A program made the translations under genes and the position numbers. Below the pieces are notes generated by a model, which did not search any database, had not been told where the DNA came from, and was given only the letters and a program-made list of their open reading frames with translations. A DNA stretch of 64,000 nucleotides from Hyaloscypha bicolor E (lineage: Eukaryota > Ascomycota > Leotiomycetes > Helotiales > Hyaloscyphaceae), in NCBI RefSeq assembly GCF_002865645.1, contig NW_020194637.1, forward strand, positions 372,001-436,000, read 5' to 3'. Below, piece after piece: positions 1 through 11,816 of this stretch (positions are counted from its first letter, which is position 1; each line of letters opens with the position of its first letter).

Positions 1-1860
1 AATTATAGCTTTCTTTAGGTAAGTAAAAGCCTCTCGGTATTATTCGGACTACTTAAAAAAAATATCCTTTTTTATAAGTAAGGTAAGAGATCTAGTAATC
101 CGTTTATATTTTCTAATAAAGTATTTATAAAAGTTATAGAAGCTAAGGAAGAACTATATGCCCTTAATTATCTTTAAGAATTACTAGTTATATATTACTT
201 TAACTTTATCGGGATTTATTTTAATACTAGATATAGAAATAATAAAGCCCAAATATTTTATATATATAACTTTAAATTCCAATTTCTTAATATTTATTTA
301 GAGGCTAGTAAGATATAAGTAGTCTAGTACTTTTTATATATATTATTTGTATTTTACTAGGTTCTCTAAGTAAATAAGAATATTATTAAGATATATTATA
401 TAAAAGTTATCTAGATATTTAAAGAGTATATTATTTATATAATATTAATATATAGCCGGACTCTTTATAAGGCCTTTTTAGAGAATATTATATTTATATA
501 CTTTATAGCAGGTATGAAATATTATTAGCTCCTAAGAGTTCAGGTCTATAGCTATATAATAGAAAGCTTGGCGGATATCTAATTTAGTATAGATCTTGGC
601 CTTAGATAATTAATTTAAAGTCTTATTAATAAAGGAAAGAGGATATTAATTCTTTTGGGTAATATTATTTAGGTAGCGGAAATTAATATAGAAATATAAA
701 CCTCCGTTTATTTTCTTTATAAAAAGAACTAGTAAAGTAAAGGGAGCCTAACTAGCTTTAATAAAGCCCTTAACTAGATTATTTTCCAAGAAATACTTAA
801 TTTCTAGAAGCTCTTAAATAGACTATTATTAGAGGAATTAATATCTAATACTCTTAGTTCTTTTTAGGCCTTTAATCTAAATCTTATAATTATATAGTCT
901 ATAAAGAGAAAGAATATTAGATTTCTTCTTAGAGAAAATAGAAATATATTTCTTAAGTTTTAGAGGTAATATTCTCTATAATTACTAAAGCTTTATTTCT
1001 CCCGGTTATTAATTCTCTGGGCCAAGAATAGCTTCTTTTTTCCGAGCTTTAAGCTCCTTATTAATCTTATAGATAGAGATTTAACTAATAATATTATCTT
1101 TTCTCTTAATTATATAGTTAAATACTATAGAGGTAAGAATAGCTAGGTCTAATATTTGCTCTTTATTAAGGACCTTTTCTTACTTCTTTAGCTTTTACTT
1201 AGGTATTATATCTTAATTAGGCTATAAAAGCTCCTTTTCTATAGTCTTATATAATTCTCTCTAATTAGTCCAAAAAAAGAAAGACTACTTTAGAATAGAA
1301 GATTTCCAGAAATAGCTTATAATAGAATCTTATTAATTAGTATTCTTTTAATACTTCTTATTAGATTACTTCTCTAGCTATTACTATAAAATACTAATAA
1401 TATAACTGAATTATATAGATTTAGGCTTATTCTTTAGCTATATAAGCCTATATCTTCTATAATTAACTAGAATATTAATATATATTACCTATTTTCTACT
1501 AAGAATAATATTATAATCTCCAAAAATTTAGAATAATTATAGGTATATTAATACTTTATTTATTAATTAGAAGTAAGACTTCTATATATTTCTTAGTAAA
1601 CTCAGCTAGCTTTCTATTAAAACTATATATAGTATAGGGTAAGAAAAGAAGTTATGGTTCTATTCCTAAGAATTACTCTATAAGCTAAGTAAGCTTTATA
1701 TTAATAAAAATATAACTATTAGCTCTAGTATTAATAAGAAAAGAAAACTTAATTCCTAATCTATTTATACTAATAATATAGGATATTATAAGAGTATTTC
1801 CTCCTATTAGATAAGTTAAGTTAATCTCTACCAAATTCATACTATATGTTATAGTAAATG
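1..1860 (-). mobile_element. Decayed Ty3/gypsy retrotransposon, pol part (protease, reverse transcriptase, start of RNase H region)
   Basis: Read on the minus strand this AT-rich stretch still shows pol landmarks in the right order. Around 1694-1750 is an aspartic-protease-like stretch reading LINTRAN where the family has a DTGA core. At 368-397 is the reverse transcriptase box reading IYLNNILIY where the family has two adjacent aspartates. At about 170-240 a KINPDKVK stretch and at 110-165 a FLSFYNFYKYFI stretch match the conserved end of the RT domain before RNase H. The key Asp codons read AAT and Trp/Gln positions read as stops, all explainable by G-to-A or C-to-T transitions. No open frame is left, so the element is dead. 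It runs off the left edge of the window. Confidence 0.82.
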
Positions 1861-1904
1861 CGGGTATAAGTAGTATATATTTAATGAAGAGAGGAAAGGA
1901 GGTA

Positions 1905-1995
1905 TAATACGGGTGGCCAGAGCTTAAATATAGTGAATGTGGTCACGTGGGCCTGCACGTGACTGGAGCACAGTTGCCATGCAATACTATAAGTC
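1905..1995. repeat. Conserved box between gag and pol, copy A
   Basis: A GC-richer island in the AT-rich block, with a GTCACGTG core followed by a second CACGTGAC. A diverged relative lies at 4555-4645: both have a gcc-ag/aag-ct-aaata-agtg lead, the GTCACGTGxGCC core, a second xACxTGACT box and a following AGTTGC. Copy A lies between decayed gag and protease. Its function is unknown; the E-box-like CACGTG palindromes may simply be retained element sequence. Confidence 0.5.
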
Positions 1996-2089
1996 CCTAA
2001 AGTAGAGACTTTCTTTAGGGGTACTTGTTTCCCGGTTCTATACTAGAATTAGAGCTTGAATTCTCTAAATATTTTACTAGAATAATATA

Positions 2090-3442
2090 CTTTAGTGAAA
2101 TAGGAACTAAGCCTAGCTTAATTCTAGAAAGAGCTACCTTGGTTTCCTTACTATATAGAACCGGATAGTATCTAATATAGTAGCCGAACTTATTATAGTT
2201 ATAATACTTAATAGTCGAGAAATCCTTAGTTTTTATAGGATATTACTTGTACTTATAAGAGAATATATACTTAATAAGAGTAGTTAATATGGGCTTCTTG
2301 GACTCCTTCTTAGGAATATATTCCTTAGGAATATACGAGAGTATAATACTAGAAGTGAACTTGGCTGAAATAGCTCTTGCCTTTTTATATTTCTTAGTTT
2401 TCTCATATATAGCCTTAATTTACTAATTATTAGTAATATAGTACTAAGTAAAGCAAGTAGTATTAATAGAAGAATTATTATAGTATGTATATACTAATTC
2501 CTGGAGCTTTAGTAAGAGCTTCTTATTTAGTTTATACTTAATATCTTAAAGACTAATACTGCTTTCTATAAATAGTTATAAGAAGAAAGTATAGAACTCC
2601 TGAAATACTTAACTAGAGTATATTTAAAGCTTACTAAAATTATAGTAAGTATTCTATATCTTATTAAAGTTAGAGTATAGTTTCTTTAGGTAAGAGTAAA
2701 GCTCTAAGAGCTAATAGTACTAATTCGGACTATTTTCGTCTATACGAGAATTAGTTAGGGCAAGAGTATTACTAGTAAGTCTACTAGAAATATAAATAAT
2801 CTTGAGATTCTCTAAGAAATATGAATTAGTATTTCCTTATAGCTTATTTTTGACCTAAACTAGCCAGTTATTAAAGATAGTATGATCTCTAGTAAAGAAA
2901 GTTAGATCTGGGAGCTTAGTAATTCTAGTATCTCTAAAGAGAGTATGAGATATAGGGAATCCTGGATAGAAATAAGCGGGAGATAGTTCGGAATTCTTTT
3001 GAGAAGGGTTCGGAGTAGCCAGAGCAAGCGGAGCAGAAGTAATTAGAGCTACTATAAGCTAATCTACTATGGCTATATAGCGCTTAATATTATTCTCGAG
3101 CTTGGTATTATGAAACTTAATATTCTCGAGAATAGCTTTATTATAGCTATAGGTATTCTTGTATGAAATAGCTCTTTAGATATTCTCCCGGTAGCTCTTT
3201 ATAATAATATTAATATCTGAGAGTAAGGTATCGGGTTCCTTGGCCTATTCGTATAACTCTCCGGTAGTAATATGATCTTCGGTCTCCAGAAGCTTTATAA
3301 TAAAAGCAGAAGGTTCTATTTCTATAGATTCGTCTATAAATTCTCCAGGAACGCTAACGGGACGCTCGGTTCGGGAAGGGCTGCTAACGGGACGACCTGA
3401 ACTAGCAGGAGCTTTACCGGAAGCCTTAGCGGAAGTCGATAT
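2090..3442 (-). pseudogene. Decayed gag of the same Ty3/gypsy element with a ruined zinc knuckle
   Basis: Minus-strand reading begins at 3440-3442 with ATA in an ACCATA context, which looks like a start ATG lost by G-to-A change. It continues as a Ser/Pro-rich then acidic gag-like protein interrupted by TAG/TAA codons. At 2161-2210 the spacing C-x2-C-x4-H-x4-C of a retroviral-type zinc knuckle is preserved, but every Cys and the His is now Tyr (TGY to TAY, CAY to TAY). The 3400 end is much less mutated and less AT-rich than the 2000 end. The order gag then pol on the minus strand fits one element with the pol remnant at 1-1860. Identification as gag rests on the knuckle spacing and position, not on a search. 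Confidence 0.75.
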
Positions 3443-4300
3443 GGTTCCTGGTCACGTGATGTCCTAGAAAATCGACCTATTATACTTTTCCTTTACCGTA
3501 TTCTCCCTGGTAGTCTCGTTGCCGGCGTATATATAGGGCCTATAAGGTTATAGGGTAGGGCTTGAGGGTAGTAGTCAGGTTACTGGCCTGTGGGTACCTA
3601 TTACTCTAGGACTTGATTAAAGAGTAGCTGTTACGAAACCGGGCTCTGGGCTTGGAAAGCAGGTAGAGTGGCTCTTAATCCGAGGATTCTAAACTAAGGA
3701 GGGAAGCTCGTAAGTACAGGAGCTTTGGTGTTCTAAATACTAGCCAGCCGCATGCGTTATCGCGTGATCACGTGACGCTAAATTTACTAGTGAAGCGGCA
3801 GAGCGTAACAGTAGCCTTTGTTCGAGGTTCTTTGATTTTCGGGTTTTCGGGGGGGTTTCTAACGTATTACTGGCATATATTTATAAAGGTATAAATACCT
3901 GATTCCTCTGAGGGTTCTGAAGCTTTTCACTTTTGTTATTCTAGAGTCTATTACTCGTGTTTCTGAGGTTCCGTTATCTTGGCGGCGCCTATATTACTAA
4001 TGGTTCTGAATTGGTTTATTTGAAATCCTCTATAGGATTAAAGGAAGTGAGCTTTGAATACTATTACGGGTATAGTATTTAGGGCTTGGAAAGCAAGGTA
4101 GAAGGTCCCTTACAAAGACGATTCAAAGCTAAGGAAGGGAAAACTAGAATACAGGAGGCTGCGAGGGAGTATATACACCCCATAGTACGCTAGTCCCGAA
4201 GGGGCTAGCCTTCTAAATATCTCTAGTATATTCCAAGCATATTTCCCTAGCGAGGCGGCCGTATTATGTATGCCTAGGAGGCATTTGGCATCTGGCGAGG
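3443..4300. repeat. Probable LTR/leader region upstream of the decayed gag, with an internal repeated box
   Basis: This less mutated, GC-richer stretch lies directly 5' of the gag remnant, where the LTR and leader would be. It contains a diverged direct repeat of about 85 bp: 3641-3725 and 4078-4160 share GGGCTTGGAAAGCA, an AAAC/AAGC-TAAGGA-GGGAA segment and TACAGGAG in the same order. There is also a CGCGTGATCACGTGACG motif near 3760. I could not find matching LTR ends, because the other LTR would lie outside the window or is too decayed. The LTR call is by position only. Confidence 0.4.
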
Positions 4301-4554
4301 TATCTCAGATACCGGGTATCTGGGAATTATAATAACTTATATACTTTTCTTTTATTTTTAGTAAATTATAAAAAGCTTTTATTAATATTAGGCCTAGCTA
4401 TCTCGAGAGATCTAAAGCCTTTATCCTAAGCTTTCTGGATTATTAGTACTATTAACCCCGAGCTTTTACCCTAGATCTCTTATATAACTATCTAAAAGGC
4501 TTTCTTATTATATTAAATGCAGTTGTATTATAATATAATCAGATATCGGAGGAA

Positions 4555-4645
4555 GAGAGGTGTGGCGTGGGTAGCCGAAGCTAAATACAGTGTGTGTAGT
4601 CACGTGAGCCAAGCACATGTGACTAGCCTATAGTTGCTATATAAC
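4555..4645. repeat. Conserved box, copy B
   Basis: Diverged partner of the box at 1905-1995, same orientation. It shows GTCACGTGAGCC, then CACATGTGACT, then AGTTGC, flanked by heavily AT-rich sequence. Two copies in one AT block suggest two copies of the same element family, or a duplicated piece of one element. Confidence 0.45.
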
Positions 4646-5204
4646 ATTTCTATATAATAGATATTAAGCTTTTGCTTTTATCCTATTAAATAACTAGCTT
4701 ACTAAGCTCTTTTTTATTTCGTACTATATAGTTAAGACTTTATTAAAAAGCCTCTATTATAAGTCTTACCTTCTTTTATGAGTCTATAATCTTTAAATTC
4801 TTTTTTATAAGATTATTAAAATACTTTAAACTTATAGATAATTATTTTCTCTTAATTATCTTATTTTAAGAAAGTATTTTTATATTTAGCTCTTTAAAAT
4901 TCTTTATATAAATTTTAGTAAGACTTTATTTTTTTAATTTTAAATTCCTTTCTTATAGCTTTTAAAAGCTATATTCTCTTATTAAGCCTATTTATATAGG
5001 TATTACTTTCTTTAATTACTATATTCCTCTTCTTTTTAAAGCTTTATTTTTATATCTCAAATTGCTTCTTTTCTCTCTTAAAGTCTACTAGCCCCTTTTT
5101 TAATATATACTAATACCTATTAATATAATCTTTTATTACAAATTCCCTTAGCTACTTATATTATTTATTAAATATCTTATTAAAGGGCTTTTTAGAATTA
5201 CTAG

Positions 5205-5320
5205 CTAAAGTAGGTTTAGTAGCTAGAGTAAGCTTACTAGCTAGAGTTTTAGTAGTTAAAATAAGCTTACTAGCTATAATAGGCTTACTAGCTAGAGTAA
5301 ATTTACTAGCTAGAATTTAT
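5205..5320. repeat. Degenerate short tandem array (about 18 bp unit)
   Basis: Variants of GCTTACTAGCTAGAGTAA recur about six times, interrupted by smaller units such as TTAGTAGTTAAAAT. Much of it can be read as repeated TAG-CTA palindromic cores. It lies in the AT-rich block; whether it was once a coding repeat is unknown. Confidence 0.6.
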
Positions 5321-6604
5321 AGAGATTTAGATTTCTTATAGTTCTCTTAATAAATAATATTAAATTATTTACTAATACTTTAATACTAATATTACTTTTC
5401 TTTAAATATATAATTATTTCTAATTATATTACTATTAAAGTTATTAGTATTAAGAGTTTTTAATAAGTTATTAGTATTAGAGATTATTATTAAATTAACT
5501 ATTAGCCCTTTATATAATTAATAATTCTATAAAGGCCACTTTTTTTTAATAGAAATAAGAAAGTAAAGTTTAAGCTCTTAATAATTTATATTAGAATATA
5601 TTTTCTTTATATATTTAAGAAACTATTTAAAAGTATAATTTTCTTTAAATAAAACCGGGAAGTCCGAAACTTTAGAGCAAGTAACCCTACTAATAAGGTA
5701 GCCTATAGTTAGGCTTTAATTCTTAAGATTAAGTTTATAGTATTTAGCTTTTCTAATACTTTTTTAGATATTAGATTCTAAAAGGCAATTAAGTATCTAG
5801 CTACTAAGTCTTATAAATATCTTATAAAAATCAAGAAAAAATAGAAGTTTTAAAAGAGTAGTTTACTTAAACGACTTCCTAGAATAACTAATATAGTAAT
5901 AGATAATTATTAATAAGTTTATTAGTAAAGGCTTATTAATAGAATTATAGCTATATTTACTAGTTAGCTCTTTTTTCTTATATTTTCTCTTATTATCTTT
6001 CTTTACTTTTAACTTTTACTAATTATAAGCCTTAATTAAAGTACTTTTCTAGAGCCTTAATTTCTTTTTCTTTTTCCTAGTAAAGATAAGGTTATCTTCC
6101 TATATATTATAAAAAGCATTTCTAGTAATAGTTCTTTAGAGACTTTCTCTCTTCTTCTTTATCTACTCTTCTTTCTCCTCTTTCTCTCTTTTCTTCTTAT
6201 TTTTTTTAGAACTTGGCCTAATAGATATACTAATTTCTAGTATCTATTTCTTTAGTACTATTATTATTATTATCTCTCTTATTATTTTTAGAAGAATAAG
6301 AGGCAAGAGGTTTCGGCTTTAGTTTATAGGCCTTTTATAAATACTTTTCTTCTAAAGTAAATTTAGTTAGGCTTAAAGAGGGAAAGATAATATTATAGTA
6401 GCTATAAAAAGAGCTAATACTCTTTTGTTTTTAGTACTTTTTATAATAGGCTATAGTATTATAATATATAAAGTCTTAGATAAAGTAGTTTTAAAGAGAT
6501 TAGATTAAGAATAGAAATAAAAGGAAATAAAGATAGTAATTTAGGAAATAAGAATATAGTAGAAAACTCCCTTTATATTAAAGAATTAGTAAAATTATCT
6601 GTTT

Positions 6605-6890
6605 TTATTTTAGGTATAGATTTATATTAAATTATTCTATAGTATATCTTTATTTATTATTACCGGTTTCGGATATATTTTTTACTAACTAGTAATTCTA
6701 TATATATCCTTATTTATTACTATTAGTTTCGGATATATCTTTTACTAGCCGGCTATTTTAAATATATCTTTATTCGGTATTACTGGTTTCGGATATATTT
6801 TCTATAAACTAGTAACTTTATATATTTTAACTTATTTTTACTAGTTTTAAATATATCTTTTACTAATTAGCTATTTCAAATATATCTTCT
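6605..6890. repeat. Tandem array with exact 60-bp period
   Basis: The core GGTTTCGGATATAT (or a mutated form such as AGTTTTAAATATAT) starts at 6665, 6725, 6785 and about 6843. The first three spacings are exactly 60 bp, and each core is followed by TTTACTA-CTAG-like sequence. Copies differ mostly by C/T and G/A changes, so the array was mutated after it expanded. It sits about 770 bp upstream of the NLR start codon. Confidence 0.75.
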
Positions 6891-7140
6891 ATAACTAATT
6901 CTCTAATCTAATATAATTCCGTTTTTCTATATATATCTTATATATATAAAGCTAGTTATATATTAGTAAAAGTAGAGAGAAAAAATAAAGAAATATTATA
7001 AATAGTAATATAGGACTAATATAATCTTATAAGAATAATTCAGAAATATTATAGTTAATTATATTATAAATTATTTATACTTAGAAATATAATTTAATTA
7101 TATATATAAGTCTTATAATAGATAGTAATAAAGGAACTTA

Positions 7141-7662
7141 AGTTAGGTATGGTTATACCTGCAGAATACGGTATTTTGGTTGCAGGCGATTTTTGGTGGG
7201 GTGCGTACGTGCCACAAATCAGATATTGAAGGTCGAAAACCAGATTCGAAAATCGCTTGGTCTTCTGATCCTTATCGCTTTCCGTACTGTAAGGGTCCAC
7301 CAGCCCATCCACCCCCGCCCGAACACCAAAATTTTGAGATTTTTTCAATGTGCTTGGAAAATTCTAAAAACTTCCAGAGTTACTACAAAAGGGTCATAGA
7401 CTGTGATTTTGGACTTACTTTTATTATCTGGCCCCATTGTTGTGGTCGAATTTGCTTTTGGGCATTTAGGCCGCGAAACCTTCCTGGGCAAAGAGCTCAG
7501 CCTCACACGATCAGTTCTGCGCAAGAGCTCAGTTTCTACAGCATCTTCCAACACTCTCACATTTTTCGACCTTCCTGCAGCGCCGCACAGATCTCAATCC
7601 GAACAGCTTCGCCTGAATTGCTCTTTATCTATTGAGTCTTACTGGAGCAACTGCGCTCCAAA
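7141..7662. other. Promoter region of the NLR gene
   Basis: Normal base composition starts here after the AT-rich block. Short overlapping frames exist in both strands but none has family character. I see no clear TATA box. The stretch is best taken as promoter and 5' UTR of the NLR gene that starts at 7663. Confidence 0.5.
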
Positions 7663-10393
7663 ATGCGTCTTTTAGCGCGCGACAGTGGTGGTGAATTCAG
7701 CCTGACGAAGGACCTTGTCGATCTCCCTGCCTATGCAATACTCTCCCATACTTGGGGAGGTGATGATGAAGAGGTTACCTATAGCGACATGATAGATGGT
7801 TCTGGGAAGTTTAAGACTGGACATCGAAAGATTCGGTTCTGTGGAGAGCAGGCTGCCCGCGATGGGCTCCAATATTTCTGGGTAGATACTTGCTGCATCA
7901 AAAAATCCGACGCGGTTGAGCTTCAAAGATCTATCAATTCCATGTTTCGATGGTATAAGAATGCGGCAAAGTGTTATGTTTATCTCTCGGATATTTCGAC
8001 ACCAGATGATACCATCAAGAGTGACTCGACACTCGACTTCGAATCAGCTTTTCGAACGGCCAAATGGTTTACTCGGGGCTGGACGCTTCAGGAGCTTCTT
8101 GCTCCTTCGTCGGTCGAATTCTTCTCCGCTGATTATAAGCGGCTTGGCGACAAGGTTTCCTTAGAGCGTCTCATCCACGAGAGAACAAGGATTCCAGTCA
8201 AAGCTCTCCAACAATATGATCCAACACATTTTATCTTTGATGAATGCGTGTCATGGGTAGCAGAACGAGAAACCAAATATGAAGAAGATTTGGCCTATTC
8301 GCTATTAGGAATTTTCGGTATCTTTTTGCCCCTTATTTATGGCGAAGGGCGAGAGAATGCGTTTCGGCGGCTTCGAGAGGAGGTTGGCAAAAGTCCGCAA
8401 AGTCATGAGTTCGATAAGCTTTCGAAAGCTGGCGTCAAGAATCAGCCAAAGTTCACAGTGCCCTTTGTTCGCGATCCAAAGTTCGTTGGCCGAGAGGATG
8501 TTATGCAAGAGATCACAAACCGACTTGAGAAACAGCATCGTATAGCTCTTTGCGGAATTGGAGGCATCGGGTAAGTTTTACCTCTACGAAATGCTGACAC
8601 TACTAACACCGGACAGGAAGTCTCAAATTGCGATCGAGTACTGCTATACATGGCAATGTCGCCACCCGGACAGCCATGTCTTCTGGATACACGCGAGTAC
8701 TTTCGATAAATTTGAGCAAGCTTACAGAGACATTGCAAAAGAGTTGTCTGTGCCTGGGACTGAAAACCCCCGGAACGATTCTCTTATCCTCGTCCGAGAG
8801 TGGCTAAGCAAGCCTGAGAATGGGTCATGGCTCCTTGTTCTGGATAATGCAGATGATCTTGACCTCTTCTACGAATTGGATCCATCAGCAACTAAACCGG
8901 GCTCTCCGCTTATTAGCCATTTCTTGCCTCGAACTGTTAAAGGCTCTATGATTATCACGACTCGAGATACAAGGGTCGGTCACCGACTAATAGATCGTGA
9001 AGAAGTAGTGATAGTTCCACCATTGGCGCCACTGGATGCCGAGCAACTTTTACGCTTTAAGATACCTAGGTGGGAAAGCGTGAATATCGAAGGAAACCAG
9101 GACCTGGTCGAGCTATTAGGATTCATCCCACTAGCTATTACCCAAGCTGCTGCATTCATTCAGGAAAATAGCATTACGGTCAAGACATATTTCGACAGGT
9201 TAAAAGAGAGCGACCTTGACTTGCAGTATTACCTAGAAGAGGATTTACCTGATCCTCGAAGATATCCGGACAGTGAAAATTCTGTCATAAGGACATGGAA
9301 ACTCTCGTTTGATCAAATCGCTCAACAGAGGCCGCGAGCTGCCGATTTGTTATCAATTATGGTTCTGTTGGATCGACAAGCAATTCCAAGAAAACTTCTC
9401 AAACAAGTCGATGAACGGAATATAGAGTTTGACAAAGCAATAGGGACGTTGCAAGCATACTCATTAATCAAGACTGAAAAGGGGGGGGCTAGTTTTGAGG
9501 TTCATCGGCTTGTTCAACTATCGACGCAGCGATGGTTGACTTTGCAGAATCGGGAGACTGAATGGCAAGAGAAAGCTTTGGAGTTAATGGTTGGAAAGTT
9601 CCCAAGTGGAGATTACGAGACATGGGACGAGTGCGAGAGTCTCTTTCTCCATGCAAAGTGTGTCACCAAACTTCACTTTATTCATACAGCACTACTCCTT
9701 CAACGAGCTGAATTACTTGAGAATATAGCGAGATATGATGAGAGCCAAGGAAGGTTTGAGGCAGCCTATTTACAATGCAAAGATATACTACAGACAAGGG
9801 AGAGTAAACTCGGCAAGACGCACCCGCACACGCTTATAACTATGAGCAACCTCGCTGGAGTACTTTGGAGACAGGGCAAGTACGCTGAAGCGGAGACTAT
9901 GAACCGCCAGACGCTTAAGCTCTCGGAGGAGGTACTTGGCAAGACGCACCCGTCAACGATTATAACTATGGGCAACCTCGCTGTTGAAATTGAGAGGCAG
10001 GGCAAGTATACTGAAGCGGAGACTATGAACCGCCAGACGCTTAAGCTCTCGGAGGAGGTACTTGGCAAAACGCACCCGGAGACGCTTAGGATTATGGGCA
10101 ACCTCGCTGTTGAACTTGAGAGGCAGGGCGAGTACACTAAAGCAGAGACTATAAACCGCCAGGCGCTCGAGCTTAAGGAGGAGGTGCTTGGCAAGACGCA
10201 CCCGGACACGCTCCTGAGTTTTTATTGTCTTGCTTATCTACTTCAAAGTAAGAAGGAGTATGAAGAAGCATCGATACTCTATCAAAGAGCTTGTACTGGC
10301 TTTGAATCCTCGTTGGGCTCTGAACATCCAACAACTATTGCTTGTGTAGGGAACTATACAGCTATGTTAGATAATATTGGGGAGGTGAATTAA
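7663..10393 (+). CDS. NLR-type protein: HET domain, NB-ARC domain, TPR repeats
   Basis: Two exons, 7663-8570 and 8617-10393, give 894 residues. The 46-nt intron (GTAAGT, TACTAAC branch point, CAG) sits exactly in the P-loop and joins it as CGIGGIGKSQIA, residues 297-308. The N-terminal 200 residues are a HET domain (YAILSHTWG at 24-32, FWVDTCCI, GWTLQELLAP) close in style to Podospora HET-D/E proteins. The NB-ARC part has a Walker B-like LLVLDNADD, a GSMIITTRD segment and a GFIPLAI box. The C-terminus carries TPRs of 42 residues. Such NLRs are intracellular sensors; binding of a non-self ligand by the repeats is thought to trigger the HET death domain. The protein ends soon after the last TPR. 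An eight-G run at 9481-9488 stays in frame. The gene appears intact. Confidence 0.93.
9809..10206 (+). repeat. Near-identical 126-bp TPR-coding repeats in the NLR gene
   Basis: The start of the unit, CTTGGCAAGACGCACCCG or a one-to-two base variant, occurs at 9809, 9935, 10061 and 10187, exactly 126 bp (42 codons) apart. This gives three full units and the head of a fourth. The middle units are almost identical at DNA level over stretches such as the CGCCAGACGCTTAAGCTCTC segment, including silent sites, which indicates recent exchange or amplification between units. Flanking TPR-like units outside this span are much more diverged. Confidence 0.9.
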
Positions 10394-11816
10394 TGAGTTT
10401 ACTATGTTACTGAGGCTATTAGCGAGCTAGCGAACAAAACTCAAAATTTAATATCGGGAAATCAATTCATGACCATGGGAGCGCAGGAAGTACTCCGTTT
10501 ACTATCATGATTTAGCGGAGCACGATTGTGGATATCTAGCTAGTATAGTACTGCCAACTAAGCTTGCAATGAAAGATAGTCCTACGAAAAAACAGAAGGT
10601 TAAAGAGGCAGAGGGCGAATACTACCGGGGCCGATATATAGAAGTACTGGTGAAAGAGGTGGAAATAGCAGTGCGGCATAGCACTAGATGGTCTTGAGCA
10701 GCGGGATTGCGCCTCCACCTCTTAGAACTTGACGAGCCGTCAAATCTCGTGCCTCCCTATTTGTTGTCCTATGCTCTTGTATATCTCTATAGCTCTTGTA
10801 TTTGCCTTTCAAATATCGTTTGTGAGTGCAACAGCAACTCCTCAACGCGGGCCCTCGCAACTACCTCTGCACGGCCCCTAATTCTTATGTAGATTGTAAA
10901 GCATTCCTGCGTACCTGAGGCAGGGATGGAGGGTAATCCGACTGGTTAACGTAGAAGTGGACAGTACTATGTTACAGATATATAATAGCTGCATATCTCA
11001 TGGCTCAAAGTAGTCTCTAAAGTAGGTTAAGTAGCCCATAAATGACCCGAATCGAGTCATATTTTGGTGGGGAATAACAGGGAATGGAGGGGTGGAAGAA
11101 AATTTCCGAAAATTATAGGGGTACCAAGTTCGTCTCAAATCTGTTTGTTTTTGTCCAGTTACGTGAGTGCTTCTTTTCTCCTATTTGCGGATATTTCAGC
11201 ATACAGTGCTATGTTTGAGAGGAGTGGGTTTTCATGTATCGTTTCCCTTTAGAATATCGTGTTTGGGGCCCTGTTCACCAGTCCTTCCTATCCGTCCTTA
11301 GTCTATGCATTTGACCTCGCGAAGTTTGACGCATCAAACTCCTTCCTCTTTTCGTTTGTCTCAACGCAGATTTTGGTTTTAACGTCCTAAAATTGAGATG
11401 TTGCGCCTCCTCTTTCTAAAAAGACGGCTCTGGCCCCTTTAATTCGTCAAGCAGATTTTTACAGAGGAAGCCTCGCTTAACCACTTAATGATCAAGCACC
11501 TCCAAATTTCGCCCTTTCCTTAAAACCCAGTCTGTGTTCTATTTACAAAACAGTTAATTATACTAAAATGGAGATCGGCGAGACTGATAGGTAGTTCATA
11601 CCAGTTACGGAGTCGTTCAATATATTTTCACTAATAGCAAGAGGAGACTAACAGAGAAGCACCAACAGATGTTTTGATTAAGGAAGAAACGAGGAATTAT
11701 GGAGCAGCAAATGCAACAAGTATTTGTCAATAAGAATTCCGACACTTTTCCCAGCCTCCGAAAGATTCCACTACAAAAGAAACAACCATTATCTCCAACC
11801 TGTGCCCGGAGAAATA
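10394..11816. other. Intergenic, no gene seen
   Basis: Between the 3' ends of the converging NLR and Clr5-type genes. Frames here are short and lack codon bias or recognisable motifs. Nothing supported. Confidence 0.5.

Larger units (their letters stand above)
4646..7140. mobile_element. AT-rich, TA-dense repeat block, probably a second RIP-mutated element
   Basis: No usable open frame exists here on either strand. The sequence is dominated by A, T and TA steps like the retrotransposon remnant to its left. On the minus strand 6060-6300 reads as a very Lys/Glu-rich stretch broken by stops, so it may once have coded for a charged protein. I could not recognise RT, integrase or transposase motifs. 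The block ends sharply near 7140, where composition turns normal just before the NLR promoter. Two short tandem arrays inside it are listed separately. Confidence 0.5.

Noticed and set aside
7094..7675. Overlapping frames of 60-150 codons on both strands before the NLR gene
   Set aside because: They overlap each other, many start at TTG or CTG, and none shows a motif; this is the promoter of the NLR gene.
9766..10209. 147-codon minus-strand frame with repeated sequence
   Set aside because: It is the antisense shadow of the 126-bp TPR repeats; periodicity alone keeps it open.
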